Source: Pelagibacterium limicola (GTDB lineage: Bacteria > Pseudomonadota > Alphaproteobacteria > Rhizobiales > Devosiaceae). Taken from it: DNA of 64,000 nucleotides. The notes below the pieces were generated by a model. That model made no database searches. It saw only the letters and a list, made by a program, of their open reading frames with translations, and was not told where the DNA came from. The stretch spans positions 434,001 through 498,000 of the forward strand of contig NZ_JADQDB010000003.1 in NCBI RefSeq assembly GCF_015694405.1. Reading direction: 5' to 3'. Both the position numbers and the translations under genes were made by a program. This document shows positions 1 to 6,953 of the stretch, piece by piece (the first letter of the stretch is position 1; every line of letters starts with the position of its first letter).

Positions 1-718
1 GCTTGCCGATCTGGTTCTGGGCGTGGCTCAGGATCGCCTCGACCAGCGGCGCGTATCCGGCGTTGGCAATGTGAACCTCGGTATTGCCGCCCGACAGCTT
101 GGTGACCGCCGCCATCACGCGGCTGGGATTGGCCATGTGGCCCACCATCGCCTGCATCCAGAGCGCGCGGGTCAACTGGTTCGAAATACTGATCGATTGC
201 AGCGCGGCCGAAATGGTTGCCTCGTCCTGCAGCTTGCCGATGGCCTTGCCGAAATTGATCGCCTGTTCGAGCAAGGCATGACGGCGCATGGCCATGATGA
301 GATAGGGCAGCCGCATGCGCGCATCCTCGCCGCCCATTTGCAGCGTGTTGCGGCGCTCGGCCTCGTAGTCCTCCTTCTCGTGCGCGGCGTTTTCCCTGAG
401 GCGCTCGAGAAATTCGGGGATCATCAGAAGGAAGGCGGTGCGCGGCTCGGCACCGGAATCGATGGCATCGACCAACCGTGCGACTTCGGAATGAGCGATG
501 TCGCGTGCGATCCATGTCCAGATGGACTTCGCCAGGTCGCGGTCGACGGCACCCCCGAGATGGTGATGAACGGGAGGATCGACCAGCACGTGATCGAGGG
601 CGATGTTGAACGCTTCGAGCCCGAGGGGTTCTCCGGCGTTCTTTTTCGGCGCTCCACCGGCGCTAGTCCGGGGCAGCGTCTCTCTTGCAACGCCGGCGCG
701 GGGCTTGCCTTTCAGCAT
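1..718 (-). CDS. Unrecognised helical protein, 3' end outside window
   Basis: A minus-strand frame stays open from an ATG at 718 to the window edge (239 codons, no stop), so the C terminus is missing. A TAG lies in frame three codons upstream of the ATG, which fixes the start. The first 35 residues are basic and rich in Gly, Ala and Pro. The rest is predicted helical and mildly acidic, with repeated amphipathic stretches such as FLERLRENAAHEKEDYEAER and RMRLPYLIMAMRRHALLEQA. I see no signal peptide, membrane segment or catalytic motif and do not recognise the family. It reads away from the lipoprotein gene at 855-1331 in the same direction but is separated from it by a terminator, so it is probably a separate transcript. 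Coding reality is supported by the G/C-ending codon pattern typical of its neighbours. Confidence 0.75.
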   Translation of the reverse strand, partial: MLKGKPRAGVARETLPRTSAGGAPKKNAGEPLGLEAFNIALDHVLVDPPVHHHLGGAVDRDLAKSIWTWIARDIAHSEVARLVDAIDSGAEPRTAFLLMIPEFLERLRENAAHEKEDYEAERRNTLQMGGEDARMRLPYLIMAMRRHALLEQAINFGKAIGKLQDEATISAALQSISISNQLTRALWMQAMVGHMANPSRVMAAVTKLSGGNTEVHIANAGYAPLVEAILSHAQNQIGK

Positions 719-803
719 AGGGGACTACCACGGACAGAAGGGCCTTTTCCAGATTCGCAATTTATGCGCGGAACGTAAATAAACCTTTGTGCCGGATGCG
801 CTA

Positions 804-830
804 AAGCAAACGCCGGGAACGAGCCCGGCG
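804..830 (-). terminator. Intrinsic terminator after the lipoprotein gene
   Basis: CGCCGGG at 811-817 pairs with CCCGGCG at 824-830 around a 6-nt loop. Read on the minus strand the stem is followed by TTTGCTTT. It lies 24 bases beyond the stop codon of the lipoprotein gene. Confidence 0.7.
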
Positions 831-854
831 CTTGCAACTCCTTTAGGCCTGAGG

Positions 855-1331
855 TCAGGCGCTGACGACGCCCCAGGCGCCATCGACCTCGCGGCAGGCC
901 GTGCCGGATTTGGTATAGGTCTGCCCGCCTACCGTCACGCGATGCGAGAACTCGCGGCAATCGAGATTGTTGACGCGGACATAGGGGCCAACGGAGACCT
1001 GTCCGCTGGCGCCGGCGGCACTCCAGGAGCGCGGAGCGCCGGGGCGGCCGAACTGGAGCGCATAGAACTGCGCGTCGTTGGCAGCGCTGCGCTGGGTGGC
1101 GTTGAGCTGAGGCAAGGCGGAGGCGTCGAGATAGGAATAGCTGCCCGGGTCGAGGCGCGCCTGCTGGATTGGCGCGCTCTGCGTGGGCTGGGGCGTTTCG
1201 AATTCAGGCAGGGTTTGCATGGTCGGGGCGGGCGGCAGACTTGCCTGCGTCGTCGAATACCCGGTCGTCCGGCTACACGCCGCCACCGAGAACGCCAGAA
1301 CCACCAGTGCGATTGCTTTCAGCATCTTCAT
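855..1331 (-). CDS. Surface-antigen-type lipoprotein
   Basis: Predicted 158-aa outer-membrane lipoprotein. The start chosen is ATG at 1331 because a hydrophobic signal follows at once (MKMLKAIALVVLAFS) and ends in a lipobox VAAC, with Cys19 as the lipidated residue. A longer in-frame start at 1376 would place 15 basic residues before the signal. The middle is Pro/Gln/Ser-rich and probably disordered. The C-terminal 60 residues contain VNNLDCREFSHRVTVGG and GTACREVDGAWGVVS, the paired-cysteine pattern of the 17-kDa surface antigen / Rickettsia-type surface protein fold (PF16998-like, from memory). These proteins are structural or envelope-associated; no enzymatic role is expected. It lies downstream of the feuQ-like gene, 74 bases away and in the same direction, and could be cotranscribed. 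Confidence 0.75.
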   Translation of the reverse strand: MKMLKAIALVVLAFSVAACSRTTGYSTTQASLPPAPTMQTLPEFETPQPTQSAPIQQARLDPGSYSYLDASALPQLNATQRSAANDAQFYALQFGRPGAPRSWSAAGASGQVSVGPYVRVNNLDCREFSHRVTVGGQTYTKSGTACREVDGAWGVVSA

Positions 1332-1405
1332 TTCAGCTACCTTTCCACGGCCGCGTCCGTTTCGCTTCTTCCTCATCGCCCAATGCGGCGAAATTGCGTA
1401 CTGCC

Positions 1406-2758
1406 TCAGGCCCTTGTGCCGCTGCGGGCGGCGGGAAGCAAAAGGGTCGCCTTAAGTCCGCCCATTTCCGACGGGGTCAATGTCAGTGAACCCCCATACA
1501 CATCCACAAGTTCCTTGACGATATCGAGCCCAAGGCCGCTTCCGGGCGTTTTTTCGTCCAACCTGACACCGCGGCGCAACACTTTCTCGGCATCTTCCTG
1601 CGAAAGACCCGGTCCGTCGTCATCGATGACGATCCGCACCCGCCGGGCACCGTCGGGGCCGGCTGATAAACGGACCGAGGTTCTTGCCCATTTGCAGCCA
1701 TTGTCGAGCAGGTTGCCCACCATCTCTTCGAGATCGCTCTCGTCGCCCCGGAACCAGGGGGTGGCCTCGTCCACGACGGTCGCAACATCGCAGGCCTTGT
1801 TGATCTTGGCCATGACGCGGCCCAGCCGCGCGAGCACCGCTGCCGTGTCGGAGCGCTTGCCCACGACGCTTGAACGCGCCGCCAGCCGGGCCTTGTCGAG
1901 ATAGGTCGAGACGATGCGCGACATGTTTTCCGTCTCGGTCATCACCGTCCGGCCCAGCAGGGACGTATCGGCATCGGCTTCGTTGCGCAGCACGGCGAGC
2001 GGGGTCTTGAGCCCATGGGCGAGATTGCCGACCTGGTTGCGCGCCCGTTCGATGATCTGGGTGTTGGAGCGCAGCAGTTCGTTGACCTCGTCGGCGAGCG
2101 GGGAAATCTCCTGCGGAAACTCACCCTCGACGGTAGGCCGCTCGCCTTCGCGGACAGCCTCGACCGCCTCGCGCAGCCGCTCGATGGGACGAAGCGCAAA
2201 GCGGGTCAGCATGGCGCTCATGGCGGCAAGGATCAGGGCGACGACGCCGAGGACGATAATCGCCTGCCCGCGAAACGCGGCCGCCTGGCTTTCGAGATCG
2301 GAAAGGTTGCCCGTGACGAGGATCGAGATGCGTCCGGTGCCGGCAAGAAGAATCTGGCGCTCGGCGGCGCTCAGGCGCTGGTCGTAGGCGTCCATGATGA
2401 CGCCCCTGCGCACGCCGCCGGCGCCGAACGCGCCAGTGAGTTCGGGCAATATGGTGCCGACAAGGGATGGAGAGAGGTTGAGGATTGCGCCGGTTTCGCT
2501 GCGGATCTGCCAGTACCAGCCCGAAGTGGGCCGGGCGAACCGCGCATCCGCAAGAGCCAGATCGGGGGATGCAGGCGATTCAGATGAAAGCGTCTGTCCA
2601 ACCAGCGAAGCGATGTGAAAATCGAGGCTTTCGGACAGGTCACGATCGAGCGCCTGCGAGTAGAGCTCGGTGAGCAAAAATGCGGTCGCAACGAGCGTGA
2701 CGATCAGCCAGCCTGCTGACAGCCAGAACAGCCTGAATGCGATCGAGCCGCGCTGCAT
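1406..2758 (-). CDS. feuQ: Sensor histidine kinase, FeuQ/PhoQ-like
   Basis: 450-aa inner-membrane sensor kinase. Transmembrane segments lie near residues 9-31 and 163-187 and flank a periplasmic sensor domain of about 130 residues. A HAMP segment follows, then the dimerisation helix with the phospho-accepting His248 in NLAHGLKTPLAVL. The ATPase core has an N box (NLLDNGCKWA), a G1 box (DDGPGLS) and a G2 box (GSGLGLDIVKEL), so it should be active. Its ATG overlaps the TAA of the response-regulator gene by one base (TAATG), a sign of translational coupling. In Sinorhizobium and Brucella the FeuP-FeuQ pair controls envelope and osmoadaptation genes; that role here is inferred from the gene order with the feuN-like gene. 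Confidence 0.85.
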   Translation of the reverse strand: MQRGSIAFRLFWLSAGWLIVTLVATAFLLTELYSQALDRDLSESLDFHIASLVGQTLSSESPASPDLALADARFARPTSGWYWQIRSETGAILNLSPSLVGTILPELTGAFGAGGVRRGVIMDAYDQRLSAAERQILLAGTGRISILVTGNLSDLESQAAAFRGQAIIVLGVVALILAAMSAMLTRFALRPIERLREAVEAVREGERPTVEGEFPQEISPLADEVNELLRSNTQIIERARNQVGNLAHGLKTPLAVLRNEADADTSLLGRTVMTETENMSRIVSTYLDKARLAARSSVVGKRSDTAAVLARLGRVMAKINKACDVATVVDEATPWFRGDESDLEEMVGNLLDNGCKWARTSVRLSAGPDGARRVRIVIDDDGPGLSQEDAEKVLRRGVRLDEKTPGSGLGLDIVKELVDVYGGSLTLTPSEMGGLKATLLLPAARSGTRA

Positions 2759-3417
2759 TAATCAGCCAGAATCTGGTAGCCGAGGCCCCTGATCGTCTGG
2801 ATAAGTTCCTCTGGCAGCTTCTTGCGCAGGCGACCGACGAACACTTCTATGGTATTGGAATCGCGGTCGAAATCCTGATCGTAAAGATGTTCGGTCAGCT
2901 CGGTGCGCGAGATGACCTTGCCCTTGTGGAGCATAAGATAAGAGAGCAGGCGGAATTCGTGGGAGGTCATCTTGATGGCCTGCCCGTCAACGGTCACGCG
3001 ACCCGCCTTCACATCGAGCCGGACATTGCCTGCGGTGATTTCATTGGAGGCATGACCAGCGGCACGGCGAACAAGCGCACGAAGCCGCGCCAGCACTTCT
3101 TCCATATGGAAGGGCTTGGCGACATAGTCGTCGGCGCCAGCGTCGATTCCCTGCACCTTGTCGCTCCAGCGATCGCGGGCCGTCAGCAGCAGGACGGGCA
3201 TGGATCGCCCCTCGCGCCGCCAGGCTTCGAGCACCGAAAGCCCATCCATCTGCGGCAGACCGATATCGAGGACCACCGCATCGTAGGGCTCAGTATCGCC
3301 GAGGAAATGGCCTTCCTCGCCGTCGGTGGCGCTATCGACCACATAACCTGCGTCGGTCAGCGCCGTTACCAGCTGCCTGTTGAGATTTTCGTCGTCTTCG
3401 ACAACCAGTATCCGCAT
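2758..3417 (-). CDS. feuP: OmpR-family response regulator, FeuP-like
   Basis: 219-aa DNA-binding response regulator. The receiver domain (residues 1-115) has the acidic pocket VVEDDE, the phosphorylatable Asp51 (VVLDIGLPQMDG), and the conserved Lys in YVAKPF. The C-terminal half is an OmpR-type winged helix ending in RLRKKLPEELIQTIRGLGYQ. The stretches GEEGHFLGDTEPYDAVVLD and RTELTEHLYDQDFDRDSNTI match what I know of FeuP from rhizobia very closely. The gene sits 26 bases downstream of a feuN-like gene and overlaps the kinase gene by one base, giving an operon feuN-feuP-feuQ. It is expected to be phosphorylated by the adjacent kinase. Confidence 0.9.
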   Translation of the reverse strand: MRILVVEDDENLNRQLVTALTDAGYVVDSATDGEEGHFLGDTEPYDAVVLDIGLPQMDGLSVLEAWRREGRSMPVLLLTARDRWSDKVQGIDAGADDYVAKPFHMEEVLARLRALVRRAAGHASNEITAGNVRLDVKAGRVTVDGQAIKMTSHEFRLLSYLMLHKGKVISRTELTEHLYDQDFDRDSNTIEVFVGRLRKKLPEELIQTIRGLGYQILAD

Positions 3418-3443
3418 CTGCCCCGCCCCGGCTGATTTTATTA

Positions 3444-3743
3444 TTACTGCGCGCTCACTGTAAGATTACGCGCTTCGCCGGAAGCTTCAAGCACCGGGAG
3501 CACGTAAACCAGCCCACCGCCCTGCTCGCAAACCTTTACCGCGCCGGTAACATTGGCGGCAGGAATCCCCTCGCGCTCCAAAATATCGGCGACCGGGCGG
3601 ATTTCTCCACTGGCAACAGCGGCCTGAATTCTGGTGTTATCCCAGCACGCACCCTGCGCAACGGCAGACCCTGCCCCGAGAGGCAGAACGAGCGTTGCGA
3701 CGCATACGGCCGAGACCAATTTGGAAAGAAGCGCTTTTTTCAT
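3444..3743 (-). CDS. feuN: Small periplasmic protein, FeuN-like
   Basis: 99-aa exported protein with a clear Sec signal peptide (about residues 1-29, cleavage after AGSAVA). The mature part is about 70 residues with two cysteines (ACWDNTR and VKVCEQGG) and a PepSY-like alternation of helix and strand. It is the first gene of the operon with the feuP- and feuQ-like genes. In S. meliloti the gene in this position, feuN, encodes a small periplasmic protein that holds the FeuQ sensor in check; assignment here rests on position, size and export rather than on a strong sequence match. The region 3744-3913 upstream should carry the operon promoter, but I could not pick out boxes with certainty. Confidence 0.65.
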   Translation of the reverse strand: MKKALLSKLVSAVCVATLVLPLGAGSAVAQGACWDNTRIQAAVASGEIRPVADILEREGIPAANVTGAVKVCEQGGGLVYVLPVLEASGEARNLTVSAQ

Positions 3744-3913
3744 GCGCCATCATTAGCGCGAGTTTGCTGAACTGCAAATGAACAGCTGACTGCGACACTA
3801 GGGGCCAACTGCAGGCTAGGTTCCAAAGCCGCTATTAACAAAGAGATCGAGCACGGCCAACCTCTACCGCGAACATCATCATCGAGAATAAGCCGTGGCC
3901 AGCAATTTTACCG

Positions 3914-4120
3914 CTATTCCCAAGACGTTTCGGATGCGTCCGTGTCAACCCAGCGCATTGGAACAGATTCATAATCCGAACTGTCATCAATACGCACTTC
4001 ATGAAATTTGGTACTTGAAAGGCTAATGTTGGCAAATGCGAACTGCGGCACAGAAACTCCGTATACGGGAAGTGTGCTCTCATTGGACTTCAATGGCACT
4101 GATACGTAATCCTGATTCAT
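3914..4120 (-). CDS. 68-aa protein coupled to a ClpP-fold proteinase
   Basis: The ATG at 4120 overlaps the TGA of the upstream proteinase gene as ATGA, so the two are almost certainly translated together. An in-frame GTG at 4132 is a longer alternative but lies inside the proteinase gene. The product is acidic at its C terminus (WVDTDASETSWE), has no signal or membrane segment, and has alternating polar/hydrophobic stretches compatible with a small beta fold (YVSVPLKSNESTLPVYGVSV). I do not recognise it. Codon use is AT-richer than in the surrounding genes: one 60-base sequence line in this gene counts 42 per cent G+C by hand, against 65 per cent for one in the GTA cluster. This points to acquisition together with the proteinase gene. 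It may be an adaptor, substrate or antitoxin-like partner; this is speculation. Confidence 0.65.
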   Translation of the reverse strand: MNQDYVSVPLKSNESTLPVYGVSVPQFAFANISLSSTKFHEVRIDDSSDYESVPMRWVDTDASETSWE

Positions 4121-5127
4121 TTTTGCTCCCACCCTTCATAGGTGACGCGAACCTCTGTCCCCGAAACTGATATCGGCGGAAGCCCTGGTCCGGGTGACTG
4201 TTGTGCGGTCACTAATCGAATTTCACCATTGGTAACTCGCTGAGTGCTGCCGCCAGTCACACTCTCGATCAGCACCCTTTGGCAAGAGAAATTTACCTGA
4301 TTTGCACCCTTTAGCAGAGACATGGGGTCAAATTTTGACCGAAGTTGCATGTCTTCAGCAATATTCTCGTACACCTTGTTTACCAATTCGTAAAGTTCTT
4401 GCGACGGATTCTCTATCACAAGCCCAAGCTCACGGGCCTCGCGACGATTAATCGTCCGATCATGGCTACCGGATTCGCTGCACAGAAAATCCACGATCTT
4501 GGATTTGTCTTCTGGCTTTATACCGTGGTTATCGAGCAATCCCTCAGCAAGCGATCGAATCTGATTCCTGCTCCGGAATATTTGCCCCAAAACAAGCGGA
4601 TGAACTTGTTGAGAAAGATTGATCAACACATTAGCGAGTGCCAGATCATCGCGGATACCCATTTCATTTCGCGCCAAATCTATAAAACCCTGAACCGCCT
4701 CCACGCTGACTGGAACGCGTTGATGAGGATTGTTGGGGACAGCTGGAGCTAATGGGCCGCTAAGACTAGGATCAATTGGCCCGAGCGTAGCCTGCTTTGT
4801 CATCAGAACTCGATTAGCACCCAAACTGATCAACGTCCCGGCACTATGCGCGCGATTTGGAACAATGACCTCAAGATCGTCACAAAATATCCGCAAGAGG
4901 TTTATTAACCGCCATGCGGCCGCGCTATCGCCGCCTGCAGTATGCAATATGAGCGTCAGCTTTGTTGAGGGCCATATTTTATCGAGATGGTGCACAAAAT
5001 AATCGAAGGCATCATTCGCAATCTGAGCCTCCATATTTGGTCGATCGCTAGTCGCATAAAGAATTACTTTTGAACCGCGCGAAGCTTCAATTTGCGAATA
5101 GAGCCCCTTTCGGTCTTCAATCGCCAT
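4117..5127 (-). CDS. Serine dehydrogenase proteinase family, ClpP/SppA fold
   Basis: 336-aa protein of the SDH-proteinase family (PF01972-like). The crotonase/ClpP-type fold is visible as LTLILHTAGGDSAAAWRLI (the oxyanion-hole Gly-Gly region, residues 58-76) and NRAHSAGTLISLGANRVLM, in which Ser95 is the expected nucleophile. A following ATLGPIDPSL segment is typical of SppA/NfeD relatives. No signal peptide or membrane segment is seen, so it is probably cytosolic. The C-terminal 70 residues (from about VNFSCQRVLIE) look like an added beta-rich domain. It overlaps the 68-aa gene by ATGA. The pair is AT-richer than the flanking feu operon and GTA cluster and is bounded by short gaps of 170 and 100 bases, suggesting a transferred two-gene cassette. 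The true substrate is unknown. Confidence 0.8.
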   Translation of the reverse strand: MAIEDRKGLYSQIEASRGSKVILYATSDRPNMEAQIANDAFDYFVHHLDKIWPSTKLTLILHTAGGDSAAAWRLINLLRIFCDDLEVIVPNRAHSAGTLISLGANRVLMTKQATLGPIDPSLSGPLAPAVPNNPHQRVPVSVEAVQGFIDLARNEMGIRDDLALANVLINLSQQVHPLVLGQIFRSRNQIRSLAEGLLDNHGIKPEDKSKIVDFLCSESGSHDRTINRREARELGLVIENPSQELYELVNKVYENIAEDMQLRSKFDPMSLLKGANQVNFSCQRVLIESVTGGSTQRVTNGEIRLVTAQQSPGPGLPPISVSGTEVRVTYEGWEQK

Positions 5128-5227
5128 AAAAATCCCCCCAAAGCGAATCTACATATTTTTTACAGATAACCAATAAGCACGCAAGCCTGATGCAAAGCTA
5201 CTGGCAACACTTAGTGCTGATCGTTTG

Positions 5228-5977
5228 TCACGCCCGCCCCACCTCGCTCTTGATGCCCTTGCGCAGGAAGATCACTGCCAGCGCTTCCATGATGAGTTGG
5301 GTGCCGGAATATTCGCCAAACAGGGGAATTGCGATCCCGGCGAGTTGGGCGGCGCCGACGAGCAGCATGAGGATGCCGATGGCGTAGGTTTTGTAGCCGT
5401 CGAGGATGTTCATGTCGTTTATTCCCTTGGGTTGATCGGATTGGGGGGCGTCGGCGGCATCGGCGAGCGCCGTTGCGCGGATATCGGCGACACGGCTGGT
5501 CCAGCTGCGGCCGAAGGTTGCGAAGGTTGCAAGGCGCTGGAGGAAATTCATGCGCTGGCTGCACAGCGCCTCGATAAGCGTGCGTGGCACGCGTTTGCCG
5601 ATGGCGGCGAGGGTGATGGGGCCGATAAAGCCGTCCTGCGTCACGCCGACCAAGGCCTGCAGCGTTTTGACCGCGCGGTCCGGGCCGGAATTGACGGCGA
5701 AATCGAAGACCACGAGATCGAGGCCCGGCGGCAGTGCGCCAGCCTTTACGCGCTCCCAATAGAGCGCCTTGTAGATTGCCGCGGCTTCGGTTTTCGCGAG
5801 CGCCTTCACCTCGGACTTGTCGAGCGCCCACCATGGCGCGATGCCGCGCCAGCGGGCGAGCGTCTTGTGGGTGATGCCCATGTTCGTCGCCCCGCCGGGG
5901 TCGGACGGGTGGTCGGCATAGCCGCCCTCATGCTTTAAAATCTGCGCAAGGCAATGGGTCCAGCGTGAAGCCGGCAT
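5228..5977 (-). CDS. GH108-type endolysin with holin-like C terminus
   Basis: 249-aa protein at the 3' end of the GTA cluster. Residues 1-175 form a GH108 lysozyme-like domain of the TtsA/ZliS kind: ILKHEGGYADHPSDPGGATN carries the catalytic Glu17, followed by the peptidoglycan-binding-like segment FDFAVNSGPDRAVKTLQALV. After an Asp/Ala-rich linker (170-188), residues 197-220 make a strongly hydrophobic segment (YAIGILMLLVGAAQLAGIAI) and 225-240 a second, weaker one, ending in a basic tail. This resembles a small holin fused in frame. The internal Met189 has its own Shine-Dalgarno sequence, so a separate 61-aa membrane protein may also be made. There is no N-terminal signal, so the enzyme would need the membrane part or another holin to reach the wall. 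Inferred role: release of particles by lysis. Confidence 0.8.
   Translation of the reverse strand: MPASRWTHCLAQILKHEGGYADHPSDPGGATNMGITHKTLARWRGIAPWWALDKSEVKALAKTEAAAIYKALYWERVKAGALPPGLDLVVFDFAVNSGPDRAVKTLQALVGVTQDGFIGPITLAAIGKRVPRTLIEALCSQRMNFLQRLATFATFGRSWTSRVADIRATALADAADAPQSDQPKGINDMNILDGYKTYAIGILMLLVGAAQLAGIAIPLFGEYSGTQLIMEALAVIFLRKGIKSEVGRA
5411..5428 (-). promoter_or_regulatory. Internal ribosome-binding site and ATG in the endolysin gene
   Basis: On the minus strand AAGGGA (5428-5423) precedes the in-frame ATG at 5413 by 9 bases. Initiation here would give a 61-residue protein consisting of the hydrophobic C terminus only. Confidence 0.45.
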
Positions 5978-6008
5978 GGATGGTCTCCGTGATTGGAAAT
6001 AGGACGCC

Positions 6009-6953
6009 CTAGCTGTTGTTGGCGTAGCTCAGCTCTATCCAGTCGCCGCCGCGCCGGGTCAGCATCAGGCTGTCCTCGAAAGCGTCGAGGACGCGGTCCG
6101 CACCAAGCCTGAGATTGCCCGTGCCGTTCTTGAAGGTCAGCGCAAGCCCTGCGGTGCCGGTGAGGACGAGCAGCGCGCCATCGAACCCGCCCGCGATGGT
6201 CTCTATATCGTCCGCAGACCCGCTTTGAGGCGCGGGAACGGCACAACTGGTCTCGACGGCCAGCACCCCGTCAACGACGGCGGGAAAGCTCACGGCCGAT
6301 CCGAATAGCTGATCGAAGCGCACAAAACCGTTCGTATGGTCGAGGGTCATCGCGGTTGCCCAGGCGGCTCCGTCCGGGCTGACCTTGAAGGTCAAATCCT
6401 CGTTGCCCGATAGTCCGACTTCGGCCCTGCCCGACCAGTCCGACTGGAAAATCAGCGTCGCGCTATCGGCGGCGGCGGCCTTGTTCACTATGAGGCGGAG
6501 ATTGCCGCTGCCGCCTTCGGCGCCGGGAATGGCCGTGAAAAGGGCGGCCTCGGTGCGCACTGCGAGGCGGTTGGCTGCATCGGGCGTGGTGCCGATGCCG
6601 ATCCCGTCGAGGTTGGCGAGGAGTGCGCGCCAGGAGGCCCCATCGAAGATGACCGGCGCACCTGCCGTCTCGTCCCATGCGATCCACCCCGTTTGTGGGA
6701 TGAGGTACCGCCAGCCGCCCGCGGTCCAGGTGGCAAGTTGCCCTTCCCTGCCCGTCCATGCGCCGGCAGCCCCGCTGCCGATGGCGAAGGTCTGGCCGGG
6801 CTCAGGCGCCGCAGGCGGTTCGGTTGCGTCCCGCGCGGTCACCCGCAACTGTACGGCGGCGTCGAGAACAAGCAAGGCTTCGTTGTGGGTGATGTGCTTT
6901 TGCGCCTGTTCGGCGGCGATCAGCGGTAGGGCGAGCCGCGCGGTAGATGTCAT
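6009..6953 (-). CDS. DUF2793 tail-associated protein
   Basis: 314-aa protein. The ATG at 6953 overlaps the TGA of the large gp15-like gene as ATGA, which decides the start. The N terminus (LALPLIAAEQAQKHITHNEA, then LDAAVQLRV) is the hallmark of DUF2793, a family found at the distal end of alphaproteobacterial GTA and phage tail operons. The segment TWTAGGWRYLIPQTGWIAWD is the Trp-rich part of that domain. The C-terminal 200 residues are Gly/Ala-rich and beta-like with little charge, as in receptor-binding or fibre-type proteins. It is probably a surface tail component that recognises the cell envelope; this is inference from position and composition. It is followed after 31 bases by the endolysin gene. 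Confidence 0.8.
   Translation of the reverse strand: MTSTARLALPLIAAEQAQKHITHNEALLVLDAAVQLRVTARDATEPPAAPEPGQTFAIGSGAAGAWTGREGQLATWTAGGWRYLIPQTGWIAWDETAGAPVIFDGASWRALLANLDGIGIGTTPDAANRLAVRTEAALFTAIPGAEGGSGNLRLIVNKAAAADSATLIFQSDWSGRAEVGLSGNEDLTFKVSPDGAAWATAMTLDHTNGFVRFDQLFGSAVSFPAVVDGVLAVETSCAVPAPQSGSADDIETIAGGFDGALLVLTGTAGLALTFKNGTGNLRLGADRVLDAFEDSLMLTRRGGDWIELSYANNS

Noticed and set aside
789-1904. Long open plus-strand frame of 371 codons
   Set aside because: It lies antisense to the lipoprotein and histidine kinase genes, whose products have clear motifs. Long antisense frames are expected in G+C-rich DNA, and many similar ones occur across the window (for example 9116-10150, 15313-16896, 24857-26380).
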